A DNA stretch of 7,024 nucleotides. Origin: Chromatiales bacterium (lineage in GTDB: Bacteria; Pseudomonadota; Gammaproteobacteria; Chromatiales; Chromatiaceae). A model generated the notes under the pieces. That model did no database searches, had not been told where the DNA came from, and was given only the letters and a program-made list of their open reading frames with translations. Positions within the stretch are counted from its first letter, which is position 1; every line of letters begins with the position of its first letter. Shown one piece after another: positions 1-5,689 of the stretch. The stretch is taken from NCBI GenBank assembly GCA_024762485.1, contig JANTHH010000143.1, positions 1 through 7,024 on the forward strand, in the 5' to 3' direction. The position numbers and the translations under genes are program-made.

Positions 1-1481
1 TCATGCACCACGGCGCTGAGCGCCGGCGGCTCGTCCAGGCGCTGCAGCGGCATCACCGGAAAGACCTGGTCGATGGCCCAGACATCGGGCAGCGACTGGA
101 ACAGGGAGAAATTGAGAAACACCCGCTCGGCCAGCAGCTCGTTGAGCTGCTCCTGCAGTTCCCGGTGACGGCAGGAGGACGGGGCGAGCCGGCCACGCAG
201 GGTCTCGACGATGCGATAAAAAAGGGCCTCTGCCTGCGCCCGCTGGGCGAGATCCAGTTCGCCCTGGCGAAACAGGTCGCGGCTCTCCTCGAACAGGTTG
301 CGGGCCTCCTGAAAGGCCTCCTCGGGTGAACGTTCTCCGGCCGCCGCCAGTTCCTGCTGCAGCCATTGCAACACCTCGGGCCGATCAGGGGTGCCGTCGG
401 GCAGAGGGTCCGCCTTCGGCTGCGCTTCACGGTCGATGACATTGCTGATGAGCACCGCGTGATGGGCGGTCAGGGCGCGCCCGGATTCGCTGAAGATCAT
501 CGGGTGATCCAGCCCCTCCTCGTCGCAGGCGTGGGCCAGCGCCTTCACCACCTCGCGCGCATAGGCGGCGAGATTGTAATTGGTGGAGCAATAGTGACGG
601 CTGGCGGTGCCCTCGTAGTCGATGCCGAGTCCGCCCCCCACATCCACCACTCCGACGGGGACGCCGAGGCGGCGCAGTTCCACGAAGTAGCGGGCCGCCT
701 CCCCCAGCCCCTTGCGGATGTCGCGCAGGTTGGGAATCTGCGAGCCGATGTGCGAATGCAGCAGTTGCAGCCAGTGCAGCCGGTCCTCGCCGCGCAGGCG
801 CTCCACCAGTGCCAGCACCTGCAGCGCGGACAGTCCGAACTTGGACTTCTCGCCACCGGAATTCTGCCAGTTGCCGCTGGCCACCGCGGCCAGGCGAACC
901 CGCACGCCGAGCAACGGTTCGATATCCAGTGCCTTCGACTCGGCCAGCACCAGGTCCAGCTCAGACGGCTTTTCGATGACCAGGTAGACCTGATGTCCCA
1001 GTCGCTTTGCGATCAGCGCCAGACGGACATATTCCGCATCCTTGTAGCCGTTGCAGACGATCACCCCGCCGGGTGGCGATTCCGCGAGCACAGCCATCAA
1101 CTCGGGCTTGCTGCCAGCCTCCAGCCCGGCACAGTCACCGCCACCGGTCACCAGCTCGTGGACCACGCTGTGCTGCTGATTGACCTTGATCGGATAGACT
1201 GCGCAATAGCCACCGCGGTAGCCAAGTGCCTCCGCGGCACAGCTGAACGCCTGACACAGCGAACGGATACGGTGATGCAGGATGTCGGTGAAGCGCACCA
1301 GCACCGGCCATTGCAGGCCGGACTCCCGCAGGGCGTGAGCGATCTCGTACAGATCGAGCTCGTCCATCCGATCCGGGTCCGGACAGACGCTGACATGTCC
1401 GGCACGATTGATGCCGAAATAGCCCTCTCCCCAGCGGTCGATGGCATAGGTCTGGCTGACAGGTTCGATATGCGCGGCCAT
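1..1481 (-). CDS. speA: Biosynthetic arginine decarboxylase SpeA (3' end cut by window)
   Basis: PLP-dependent decarboxylase that converts arginine to agmatine, the first step of the arginine route to putrescine and spermidine. The frame is open from ATG at 1481 to the left edge: 493 codons, against about 630-660 in the family. Visible marks include the PLP-lysine motif YPIKVNQQ (Lys99), then HSHIGSQIPN, the glycine-rich phosphate-binding VVDVGGGLGIDYEG, FSESGRAL, and the late SpeA signature FNFSLFQSLPDVWAIDQVFP-like stretch near 72-113. The last complete residues are AVVH followed by a codon for Asp or Glu, just where the family continues into its CDSDG catalytic cysteine motif, so that cysteine lies outside the window. 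I read every codon of the C-terminal half and saw no stop. The start is supported by the family-typical N-terminus (YAIDRWGEGYFGIN) and by a CATAAT -10 box upstream; the ribosome site (CGGGAA) is weak. It diverges from speE. Identity is secure. Confidence 0.95.
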   Translation of the reverse strand, partial: MAAHIEPVSQTYAIDRWGEGYFGINRAGHVSVCPDPDRMDELDLYEIAHALRESGLQWPVLVRFTDILHHRIRSLCQAFSCAAEALGYRGGYCAVYPIKVNQQHSVVHELVTGGGDCAGLEAGSKPELMAVLAESPPGGVIVCNGYKDAEYVRLALIAKRLGHQVYLVIEKPSELDLVLAESKALDIEPLLGVRVRLAAVASGNWQNSGGEKSKFGLSALQVLALVERLRGEDRLHWLQLLHSHIGSQIPNLRDIRKGLGEAARYFVELRRLGVPVGVVDVGGGLGIDYEGTASRHYCSTNYNLAAYAREVVKALAHACDEEGLDHPMIFSESGRALTAHHAVLISNVIDREAQPKADPLPDGTPDRPEVLQWLQQELAAAGERSPEEAFQEARNLFEESRDLFRQGELDLAQRAQAEALFYRIVETLRGRLAPSSCRHRELQEQLNELLAERVFLNFSLFQSLPDVWAIDQVFPVMPLQRLDEPPALSAVVH

Positions 1482-1506
1482 GGTGTTCCCGGGTGATCGA
1501 GGCACG

Positions 1507-1535
1507 ATTATGGGCGAATTGCCGCGACAGCGAAA
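1507..1535 (-). promoter_or_regulatory. Candidate sigma-70 promoter for speA
   Basis: On the minus strand there is a CATAAT hexamer (1507-1512, 5 of 6 matches to TATAAT). It is preceded at exactly 17 bases by TTTCGC (1530-1535), a poor -35 match. A start near 1500 would leave a leader of about 20 bases before the speA ATG at 1481. The position in the 120-base divergent region suits it. The call rests mainly on the -10 box. Confidence 0.4.
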
Positions 1536-1540
1536 CGCGC

Positions 1541-1569
1541 TTGCGGCCACCCGCCGGCATCGCTAACCT
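1541..1569 (+). promoter_or_regulatory. Weak candidate promoter for speE
   Basis: On the plus strand TTGCGG (1541-1546) and TAACCT (1564-1569) are 17 bases apart. Each matches only 3 of 6 consensus positions. The placement, about 30 bases ahead of the speE start codon, is the main support, since speE heads its transcript and must have a promoter between 1482 and 1601. Confidence 0.25.
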
Positions 1570-1601
1570 GCGCCCCTCACCACCTGCACACAGGGACCGC
1601 C

Positions 1602-2471
1602 ATGGCACTGGACGACAACTGGTTCAGCGAGATCCACGAGGGTGCCGGCTCGGCCTTCTCCCTGCGCATCAGGGCCAAGCTGCACGAGGAGCAGTCACCC
1701 TTCCAGAAGATCGAGGTCTACGACACCACCGACTGGGGACACCTGATGGTGATCGACGGCTGCACCATGGTCAGCGGCCGCGACAACTTCATCTACCACG
1801 AGATGATGGCGCACCCGGCATTGTTCACCCACCCCTCGCCCGGGCAAGTGGCCATCATCGGCGGCGGCGACTGCGGCACCCTGCGCGAAGTGCTCAGGCA
1901 TCCGGAGGTGGCGCACGTGGTGCAGGTCGATATCGACGAACGGGTGACACGGGTGTCCGAGCAGTACTTTCCCGAGCTGTGCGAGGCCAATGACGATCCG
2001 CGTGCCGAGCTGTTGTTCATCGACGGCATCCGCTGGATCGAGGACGTCACCCCCGGTTCGCTGGACGTGATCATCGTCGATTCCACCGACCCCGTCGGCC
2101 CCGGCGAGGTGTTGTTCACGCCGGCCTTCTATGGCGCCTGTCATCGCGCCCTGGCCGAAGGCGGACTGGTGGTGCAGCAGAGCGAATCACCCCTGCTGCA
2201 CATGCCGCTGCTCGAACGCATGTACCGCAGCCTTGCCGAGGCCGGCTTCGACGACGCCCGCAGCCTGTTCTTCCCCCTGCCCATCTACCCCAGCGGCTGG
2301 TGGTCGGCCACCATCGGCACACGGGGCGGGGATCTGACGGGCTTCCGCAGCGAGGCTGCAGCCACGTCCGGCCTGCAGACACGTTATTACAACGCCGGGA
2401 TACACCGCGCGGCCCTTGCCCAGCCCGAATTCTTCCGCCTGGCAGTGCAGGACTGGATGCGGCCGGGTTGA
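1602..2471 (+). CDS. speE: Polyamine aminopropyltransferase (spermidine synthase) SpeE
   Basis: Transfers the aminopropyl group of decarboxylated S-adenosylmethionine to putrescine, giving spermidine; a cytosolic enzyme. The 289 residues equal the usual bacterial length. An N-terminal beta-strand tetramerisation region (about 1-60) precedes a Rossmann methyltransferase-like fold. Visible motifs are FIYHEMMAH (63-71), the nucleotide loop GGGDCGTLREVLRH (87-100), QVDIDE (108-113), IDG (140-142), the catalytic VDSTDPVGPGE (159-169, Asp160), QSESPLL (193-199) and IYPSGWW near 228. The glycine loop carries Cys91 where E. coli SpeE has Gly. The start is set by AGGGA at 1592-1596, five bases before the ATG. 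It is divergent from speA, which feeds the same pathway, and convergent with the DUF4124 gene 10 bases beyond its stop. Whether the acceptor is putrescine only, or also cadaverine or agmatine, cannot be read from the sequence. Confidence 0.95.
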   Translation: MALDDNWFSEIHEGAGSAFSLRIRAKLHEEQSPFQKIEVYDTTDWGHLMVIDGCTMVSGRDNFIYHEMMAHPALFTHPSPGQVAIIGGGDCGTLREVLRHPEVAHVVQVDIDERVTRVSEQYFPELCEANDDPRAELLFIDGIRWIEDVTPGSLDVIIVDSTDPVGPGEVLFTPAFYGACHRALAEGGLVVQQSESPLLHMPLLERMYRSLAEAGFDDARSLFFPLPIYPSGWWSATIGTRGGDLTGFRSEAAATSGLQTRYYNAGIHRAALAQPEFFRLAVQDWMRPG

Positions 2472-2481
2472 ATGACTGGCA

Positions 2482-2949
2482 CTAGCCGCCCCCGTCACCG
2501 AGGGGCTCGGTGCAGACATCCTCAATCTGCCGGCGCAGCTCGTCCAGCTTCTCGTCCTTCTCTGCCGCGCTGAGATAGCGGCGCTGGCCGTTCTCGTCCA
2601 TTTCGTACAGCGAACTGACATTGTTGTAACGCCAATAACGGGCCTTCAATGCCTTGCAGCGTTTATCACGCTCGGCCTGTTCGTCCCGCTTGCGATCGGC
2701 CTCCGCCTGTCTTGCCTCGCGATCCTCCTGCAGGGTCTGCAGCACCCGATCGGCGCCCGGCCCTTCTGCCGCTGGCGCCGCTGAGGGTGCAGCAGGGAGA
2801 TCGAGCTGCTCGGCCTGCTTCCCCGGCGGCGGCTGCCGGTCACCGTAGTGCACACTCCCATCGTCATCGACCCAGCGATAGACATCGGCCTGGACCAGGC
2901 CGACGAGCAGCAGCCCGGCGAGCAGCATTGACCAGCGGACCTTGCGCAT
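2482..2949 (-). CDS. Secreted DUF4124-domain protein
   Basis: A 155-residue protein of unknown function. Residues 1-21 look like a Sec signal peptide: basic MRKVR, hydrophobic LLAGLLLVGL, probable cleavage after VQA. A short DUF4124 domain follows at once, with the typical pattern YRWVDDDGSVHYGDRQPP (24-41). Next comes a Pro/Ala linker (42-66), then a charged Arg/Glu/Asp-rich helix (about 70-107) likely to form a coiled coil, and a tail containing RYLSAAEKDEKLDELRR. Cys98 and Cys146 bracket the tail and could form a periplasmic disulfide. The product is most likely periplasmic or attached to the envelope. The start is well set by AAGGGAGGGG at 2956-2965, six bases upstream. It sits just downstream of the amtB terminator, so it is probably transcribed on its own and not part of the nitrogen operon. 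The family has no firmly assigned role that I know of. Confidence 0.9.
   Translation of the reverse strand: MRKVRWSMLLAGLLLVGLVQADVYRWVDDDGSVHYGDRQPPPGKQAEQLDLPAAPSAAPAAEGPGADRVLQTLQEDREARQAEADRKRDEQAERDKRCKALKARYWRYNNVSSLYEMDENGQRRYLSAAEKDEKLDELRRQIEDVCTEPLGDGGG
2496..2512. terminator. Hairpin between/inside convergent 3' ends of speE and DUF4124 gene
   Basis: CACCGAG (2496-2502), loop GGG, then CTCGGTG (2506-2512) is a perfect 7-bp inverted repeat. It begins 25 bases after the speE stop and lies inside the last codons of the opposing DUF4124 gene. No T-run follows on either strand, so it is not a textbook intrinsic terminator. It may stop or protect the speE transcript. I saw no better terminator for either convergent gene. 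Confidence 0.35.
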
Positions 2950-2973
2950 ATCTTTCCCCTCCCTTGTGTCATA

Positions 2974-2996
2974 CCGATGATCACCGGCACATCATA
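2974..2996 (-). promoter_or_regulatory. Candidate promoter/operator for the DUF4124 gene
   Basis: On the minus strand a TATGAT hexamer (2991-2996, 5 of 6 to TATAAT) lies just past the amtB terminator, and no good -35 box is visible. Over the expected start is CCGATGATCACCGG (2974-2987), a 14-base palindrome with one mismatched pair centred on TGATCA, which could be an operator. A start near 2984 gives a leader of about 35 bases carrying the strong ribosome site. Tentative. Confidence 0.3.
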
Positions 2997-3007
2997 AAAG
3001 CTCAAGA

Positions 3008-3035
3008 CAAAAAAACGGGCGCCGAGGCGCCCGTT
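3008..3035 (-). terminator. Intrinsic terminator of the torF-glnK-amtB transcript
   Basis: GGCGCCCGTT (3026-3035) pairs perfectly with 3014-3023 around a GA centre, a 10-bp GC-rich stem. In the minus direction it runs straight into an unbroken T-run (read from the A-run 3009-3015). It starts 27 bases past the amtB stop codon. In the plus direction the stem is followed by CCTTCTTTT, so it may also stop antisense reading. This is the clearest terminator in the window. Confidence 0.9.
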
Positions 3036-3062
3036 CCTTCTTTTGCGGCGCACTGCCGGTTA

Positions 3063-4340
3063 TCAGAGGCCGGAGCCCTTGGCGCCGGTGAACTCGGGGT
3101 AGGCCTCCAGGCCACACTCGCCGAGGTCGCAGCCCTCGTACTCTTCCTCTTCGCTGACACGGATGCCCATCACGGCCTTGATGATCAGCCAGGTGACGAA
3201 GCTGGCCACGAAGGTCCAGGCGAAGATCACCACCAGGCCGTACAGCTGGGCACCGATCGATGCCTCGCTGTTGCTCCATGCGACGGCGATCAGGCCCCAC
3301 ATGCCGACCACGCCGTGTACCGAGATGGCACCGACCGGATCGTCGATCTTCAGCTTGTCCATGCCGACGATGGAGAACACCACAATGACGCCGCCAATGG
3401 CACCGATGACGGTGGACAGCAGCGGGCTGCCGGCCAGCGGCTCGGCGGTGATGGCCACCAGTCCTGCCAATGCACCGTTGAGCGCCATGGTCAGGTCGGC
3501 CTTGCCGAACAGCAGGCGGGCGACGATCAACGCAGCAACAACGCCACCGGCAGCGGCCATGTTGGTGTTGACGAACACCGCAGCGACAGCGTTGGCCTCG
3601 TCCACGTTGGAGACGATCAACTCGGAGCCGCCGTTGAAGCCGAACCAGCCCAGCCAGAGGATAAAGGTACCCAGGGTGGCCAGCGGCATGTTGGCACCGG
3701 GGATGGCGTTGATCCTGCCATCGGCGCCGTACTTGCCCTTGCGTGCACCCAGCAGGATCACACCCGCGAGCGCTGCCGAGGCACCGCATAGATGCACCAC
3801 ACCGGAACCGGCGAAGTCGTTGAAGCCCGCGGCATCAAGGAAACCGCCACCCCACTTCCAGTAACCCTGCATCGGGTAGATGAAGCCGGTCATGACGACG
3901 GCGAACACCAGGAAGGCCCACAGCTTCATCCGCTCGGCCACGGCACCGGAAACGATGGACATGGCGGTGGCGACGAACACCACCTGGAAGAAGAAGTCGG
4001 ACATGCCGGAGTAGTAGGAACCGTCATACCAGGCGGCCGGATCCTGCGACAGGACGTCGGCCGCGGCATTGTCACCACCGAACATGAAGCTGAAATCGAA
4101 GACCGGGATGATGCCATTGCCATCAGCCGGATACATGATGTTGTAACCCATGATCATGTACATGATGCAGGCGACGGCGAACAGCGTGACGTTCTTGGTG
4201 AGAATCTCGGCGGTGTTCTTGGCGCGCACCAGGCCGGCCTCGAGCATGGCGAAGCCCGCTGCCATCCACATCACCAATGCACCGGATACCAGGAAGTAGA
4301 AGGTATCCAGGGCATAGCGAAGATTGAGTATGTCTTCCAT
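3063..4340 (-). CDS. amtB: Ammonium transporter AmtB
   Basis: Trimeric inner-membrane channel that takes up ammonium. The 425 residues contain about 11 hydrophobic segments. Key residues are visible: the twin histidines of the pore, His183 (GSGVVHLCGAS) and His342 (GAISVHGVVGMWG); the aspartate Asp175 (FNDFAGSG) equivalent to Asp160 of E. coli; aromatic gates in DFFFQ (115-119) and WFGFNGGS (232-239); and AVAERMK (133-139). The N-terminus enters a membrane segment almost directly (MEDILNLRYALDTFYFLVSG), with no cleavable signal of the E. coli kind. The cytoplasmic tail (about 394-425) contains EGCDLGECGLEAYPEF, the stretch that in this family meets GlnK. AGGGG at 4349-4353, eight bases from the ATG, sets the start. 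It lies 32 bases after glnK, is evidently cotranscribed, and ends at a strong terminator. NtrC/sigma-54 control is likely through the promoter at 5564-5579. Confidence 0.97.
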   Translation of the reverse strand: MEDILNLRYALDTFYFLVSGALVMWMAAGFAMLEAGLVRAKNTAEILTKNVTLFAVACIMYMIMGYNIMYPADGNGIIPVFDFSFMFGGDNAAADVLSQDPAAWYDGSYYSGMSDFFFQVVFVATAMSIVSGAVAERMKLWAFLVFAVVMTGFIYPMQGYWKWGGGFLDAAGFNDFAGSGVVHLCGASAALAGVILLGARKGKYGADGRINAIPGANMPLATLGTFILWLGWFGFNGGSELIVSNVDEANAVAAVFVNTNMAAAGGVVAALIVARLLFGKADLTMALNGALAGLVAITAEPLAGSPLLSTVIGAIGGVIVVFSIVGMDKLKIDDPVGAISVHGVVGMWGLIAVAWSNSEASIGAQLYGLVVIFAWTFVASFVTWLIIKAVMGIRVSEEEEYEGCDLGECGLEAYPEFTGAKGSGL

Positions 4341-4372
4341 TGTATTTTCCCCTAACGAGTCAGTTGGCGGCC

Positions 4373-4711
4373 TTAGAGTGCCTCGGGACCGGTTTCGCCG
4401 GTACGGATGCGGATGGCCTGGGCCAACTCGAATACAAAGATCTTGCCGTCGCCGATCTTGCCGGTCTTGGCGGCGTTGCTGATGGCCTCGATGACGGCAT
4501 CGACCTGGTCATCGTCTATGGCCACCTCGACCTTGATCTTCGGCAGGAAATCGACCACGTATTCCGCGCCACGATACAGTTCGGTGTGGCCCTTCTGGCG
4601 ACCGAAGCCCTTGACCTCGATCACGGTGATGCCGGTGACGCCGATTTCCGACAGTGCCTCGCGCACGTCGTCCAGCTTGAACGGCTTGATGATGGCTGCT
4701 ACCAGTTTCAT
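4373..4711 (-). CDS. glnK: Nitrogen regulatory protein PII, GlnK type
   Basis: Trimeric cytosolic signal protein that senses ATP/ADP and 2-oxoglutarate. It is uridylylated by GlnD and plugs AmtB when ammonium becomes plentiful. The 112 residues are the standard PII length. Landmarks are the opening MKLVAAIIKPFKLDDVREAL, the T-loop 37-55 (GRQKGHTELYRGAEYVVDF) with the uridylylation residue Tyr51, the B-loop TGKIGDGKIFV (83-93) and the C-terminal RIRTGETGPEAL (101-112). Basic residues Lys58, Lys90, Arg101 and Arg103 of the nucleotide site are kept. The ribosome site GAGGAG (4720-4725) is strong, eight bases from the ATG. The link to amtB, 32 bases away, makes GlnK more likely than GlnB. It lies 81 bases after torF, with a hairpin between them. 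The sequence gives full support for uridylylation competence, but glnD is not in the window. Confidence 0.97.
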   Translation of the reverse strand: MKLVAAIIKPFKLDDVREALSEIGVTGITVIEVKGFGRQKGHTELYRGAEYVVDFLPKIKVEVAIDDDQVDAVIEAISNAAKTGKIGDGKIFVFELAQAIRIRTGETGPEAL

Positions 4712-4730
4712 GGAGCGTTCTCCTCATCTG

Positions 4731-4760
4731 CGGCCCGTCCCCCATCACGGGGACGGGCCG
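4731..4760 (-). terminator. Perfect 12-bp hairpin between torF and glnK
   Basis: CGGCCCGTCCCC (4731-4742), a six-base loop, then GGGGACGGGCCG (4749-4760) form a perfect 12-bp stem. It lies 33 bases beyond the torF stop and ends six bases before the glnK ribosome site. In the transcribed (minus) direction no T-run follows (CAGATGAGGAG), so strong intrinsic termination is not expected. It is better read as an mRNA-stabilising or attenuating element that separates torF from glnK-amtB expression. The structure is certain; the function is inferred. Confidence 0.6.
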
Positions 4761-4792
4761 TCGGTTTCAATGAAATCCCCGGAAGGATCGGA

Positions 4793-5494
4793 TCAGAAGC
4801 TTTTGCCCCAGGAGACAAAGACCTTGGGATCGGAATCGGCCTCATCGTTATCCGATACGGACAGGGTGAAGTCACCGAAGTCACCGGCACCCTTGGTCAC
4901 GTCAAGCTGATAGTGGGTGTAATCGAGTGCACCGCCATCGTCAGCGTGGCCGATAGTGACACCGAGACCGAAGCCTTCCGGCAGCTCGAGACCGGCACTG
5001 GCGTAGTAGTAGACATCTCCTTCAAGGTTATCGATGTCAGCAGCAATGGTGTACGCGATACCGGCCTCGAACATCTTGTAGGAAGCGCTTCCATAGATCT
5101 CGGTGAAATCGCTATCGTCATACTGTGGGTAGGCGTAGTAGACGATACCGACGTCGTAACCGATAGCGTCGTACTCACCCGCGAAGCCGCCGTAGAAGTC
5201 CACCTCTGCGCCCGTATCGTCATTGACGATGGTCGTGGTCGTCGGAGGGAAGCCCGTGGTGAGGGTGGTGGTGGACGGGAAGTTTACGTTCGATGCCCAG
5301 GTACCCGCATAGAACCCGCTTTCATGACTATAGTCCACACCACCCTGAACAGCTGCCTCGTCATCGGTCTGGGTCCAGCCACGCCACACATAGTTGCTGG
5401 TCACACCGATATTGGCACTCCACTCCGCCTGGGCAACGGCAGACATGCCCAGTAACGCCGCGCCACACGCCAATGCAATCTTTTTCATTTTCAT
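4793..5494 (-). CDS. TorF-family putative outer-membrane porin (Gcw_chp/TIGR02001 type)
   Basis: A 233-residue predicted outer-membrane beta-barrel. Residues 1-23 are a signal peptide (MKMKK, hydrophobic core, AVAQA before Glu24). The family signature follows: NIGVTSNYVWRGWTQTD (28-44), AAVQGGVDYSHESGFYAGTWASNV (47-70), then VDFYGGF (98-104). Alternating strands with aromatic girdles run to a C-terminal Phe (VFVSWGKSF), the usual signal for the BAM machinery. Residues 73-92 form a Thr/Pro-rich, low-complexity insertion, probably a surface loop, where relatives seem to have a short turn. The solute is unknown; 'TorF' is a family label, not proof of function. The first ATG is chosen because GGGAG (5505-5509) lies ten bases away; the second ATG at 5488 would be too far. 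It is the first gene behind the sigma-54 promoter and lies upstream of glnK-amtB, pointing to a role in nitrogen limitation. Confidence 0.88.
   Translation of the reverse strand: MKMKKIALACGAALLGMSAVAQAEWSANIGVTSNYVWRGWTQTDDEAAVQGGVDYSHESGFYAGTWASNVNFPSTTTLTTGFPPTTTTIVNDDTGAEVDFYGGFAGEYDAIGYDVGIVYYAYPQYDDSDFTEIYGSASYKMFEAGIAYTIAADIDNLEGDVYYYASAGLELPEGFGLGVTIGHADDGGALDYTHYQLDVTKGAGDFGDFTLSVSDNDEADSDPKVFVSWGKSF
5225..5278 (-). repeat. Low-complexity Thr/Pro-coding segment within the TorF gene
   Basis: Encodes residues 73-90 (PSTTTLTTGFPPTTTTIV). Runs of ACC/ACG threonine codons make the DNA nearly repetitive, with GTGGT-like units on the plus strand. It sits between two predicted beta-strands. 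Such tracts can vary in length between strains, but variation cannot be seen from one sequence. Confidence 0.5.
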
Positions 5495-5563
5495 CTTGTT
5501 GAAACTCCCACGTTAACCATATTGAGATAATGACAAGCCGGTTCTCGGCTATGGGCGCTATTC

Positions 5564-5579
5564 AGCAGCAATCGTGCCA
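5564..5579 (-). promoter_or_regulatory. Sigma-54 (RpoN) promoter for torF-glnK-amtB
   Basis: On the minus strand the sequence reads TGGCACGATTGCTGCT. Against the consensus TGGCACG-N4-TTGCW it matches 11 of 12 fixed positions; the only miss is C for the first T of TTGC. The invariant GG and GC doublets are exactly ten bases apart. The predicted start is near 5553, giving a leader of about 58 bases before torF. glnK-amtB operons are classic NtrC/sigma-54 targets, so context and motif agree. Confidence 0.88.
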
Positions 5580-5644
5580 AACCGGGAAAAGGCCGATAAA
5601 CACTGGGTTGTACGCACTCAAGCCGGGGTCGGCCAGCCATCGAT

Positions 5645-5659
5645 GCACCATGATCGAAC
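5645..5659. promoter_or_regulatory. Possible NtrC half-site
   Basis: GCACCA (5645-5650) is a perfect left half of the enteric NtrC site GCACYA-N3-TGGTGC, but the right half (TCGAAC) matches only 3 of 6. Its centre is about 99 bases upstream of the predicted sigma-54 start, and about four helical turns from the better palindrome at 5688-5702. It could be a low-affinity partner site. Confidence 0.3.
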
Positions 5660-5674
5660 ACCTCATCAGCAGCT

Positions 5675-5689
5675 GCACTAATATAGGGC
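5675..5689. promoter_or_regulatory. Probable second NtrC-binding site
   Basis: GCACTA-ATA-TAGGGC: the left half matches the enteric NtrC consensus GCACYA exactly and the right half matches 4 of 6 (TAGGGC against TGGTGC). The centre is about 129 bases upstream of the predicted start. It abuts and shares two bases with the stronger palindrome at 5688-5702, a centre spacing of 13 bases, unlike the three-turn spacing of the E. coli glnA enhancer. Confidence 0.45.

Noticed and set aside
366..1496. Long plus-strand open frame of 376 codons opposite speA
   Set aside because: It is the antisense shadow of a clear arginine decarboxylase; its protein resembles no family I know and it has no ribosome site.
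2649..3791. Plus-strand open frame of 380 codons spanning the DUF4124 gene, the terminator and amtB
   Set aside because: It crosses a strong terminator and overlies two well-supported minus-strand genes; low-complexity His/Asp/Gly composition is typical of a shadow frame in GC-rich DNA.
4724..4743. A second sigma-54-like GG-N10-GC pattern ahead of glnK
   Set aside because: Only the doublets match; the rest is G-rich hairpin arm and misses the CACG and TTGC positions.
4765..4775. TTTCAATGAAA palindrome downstream of torF
   Set aside because: Eleven bases, AT-rich, no link to a promoter or stem extension; expected by chance.
4340..5455. Plus-strand open frame of 371 codons opposite glnK and torF
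   Set aside because: Antisense to two recognisable genes and to the intergenic hairpin; no family resemblance.
5580..5640. Possible IHF site between the sigma-54 promoter and the NtrC sites
   Set aside because: I found no acceptable match to WATCAANNNNTTR on either strand in this stretch.
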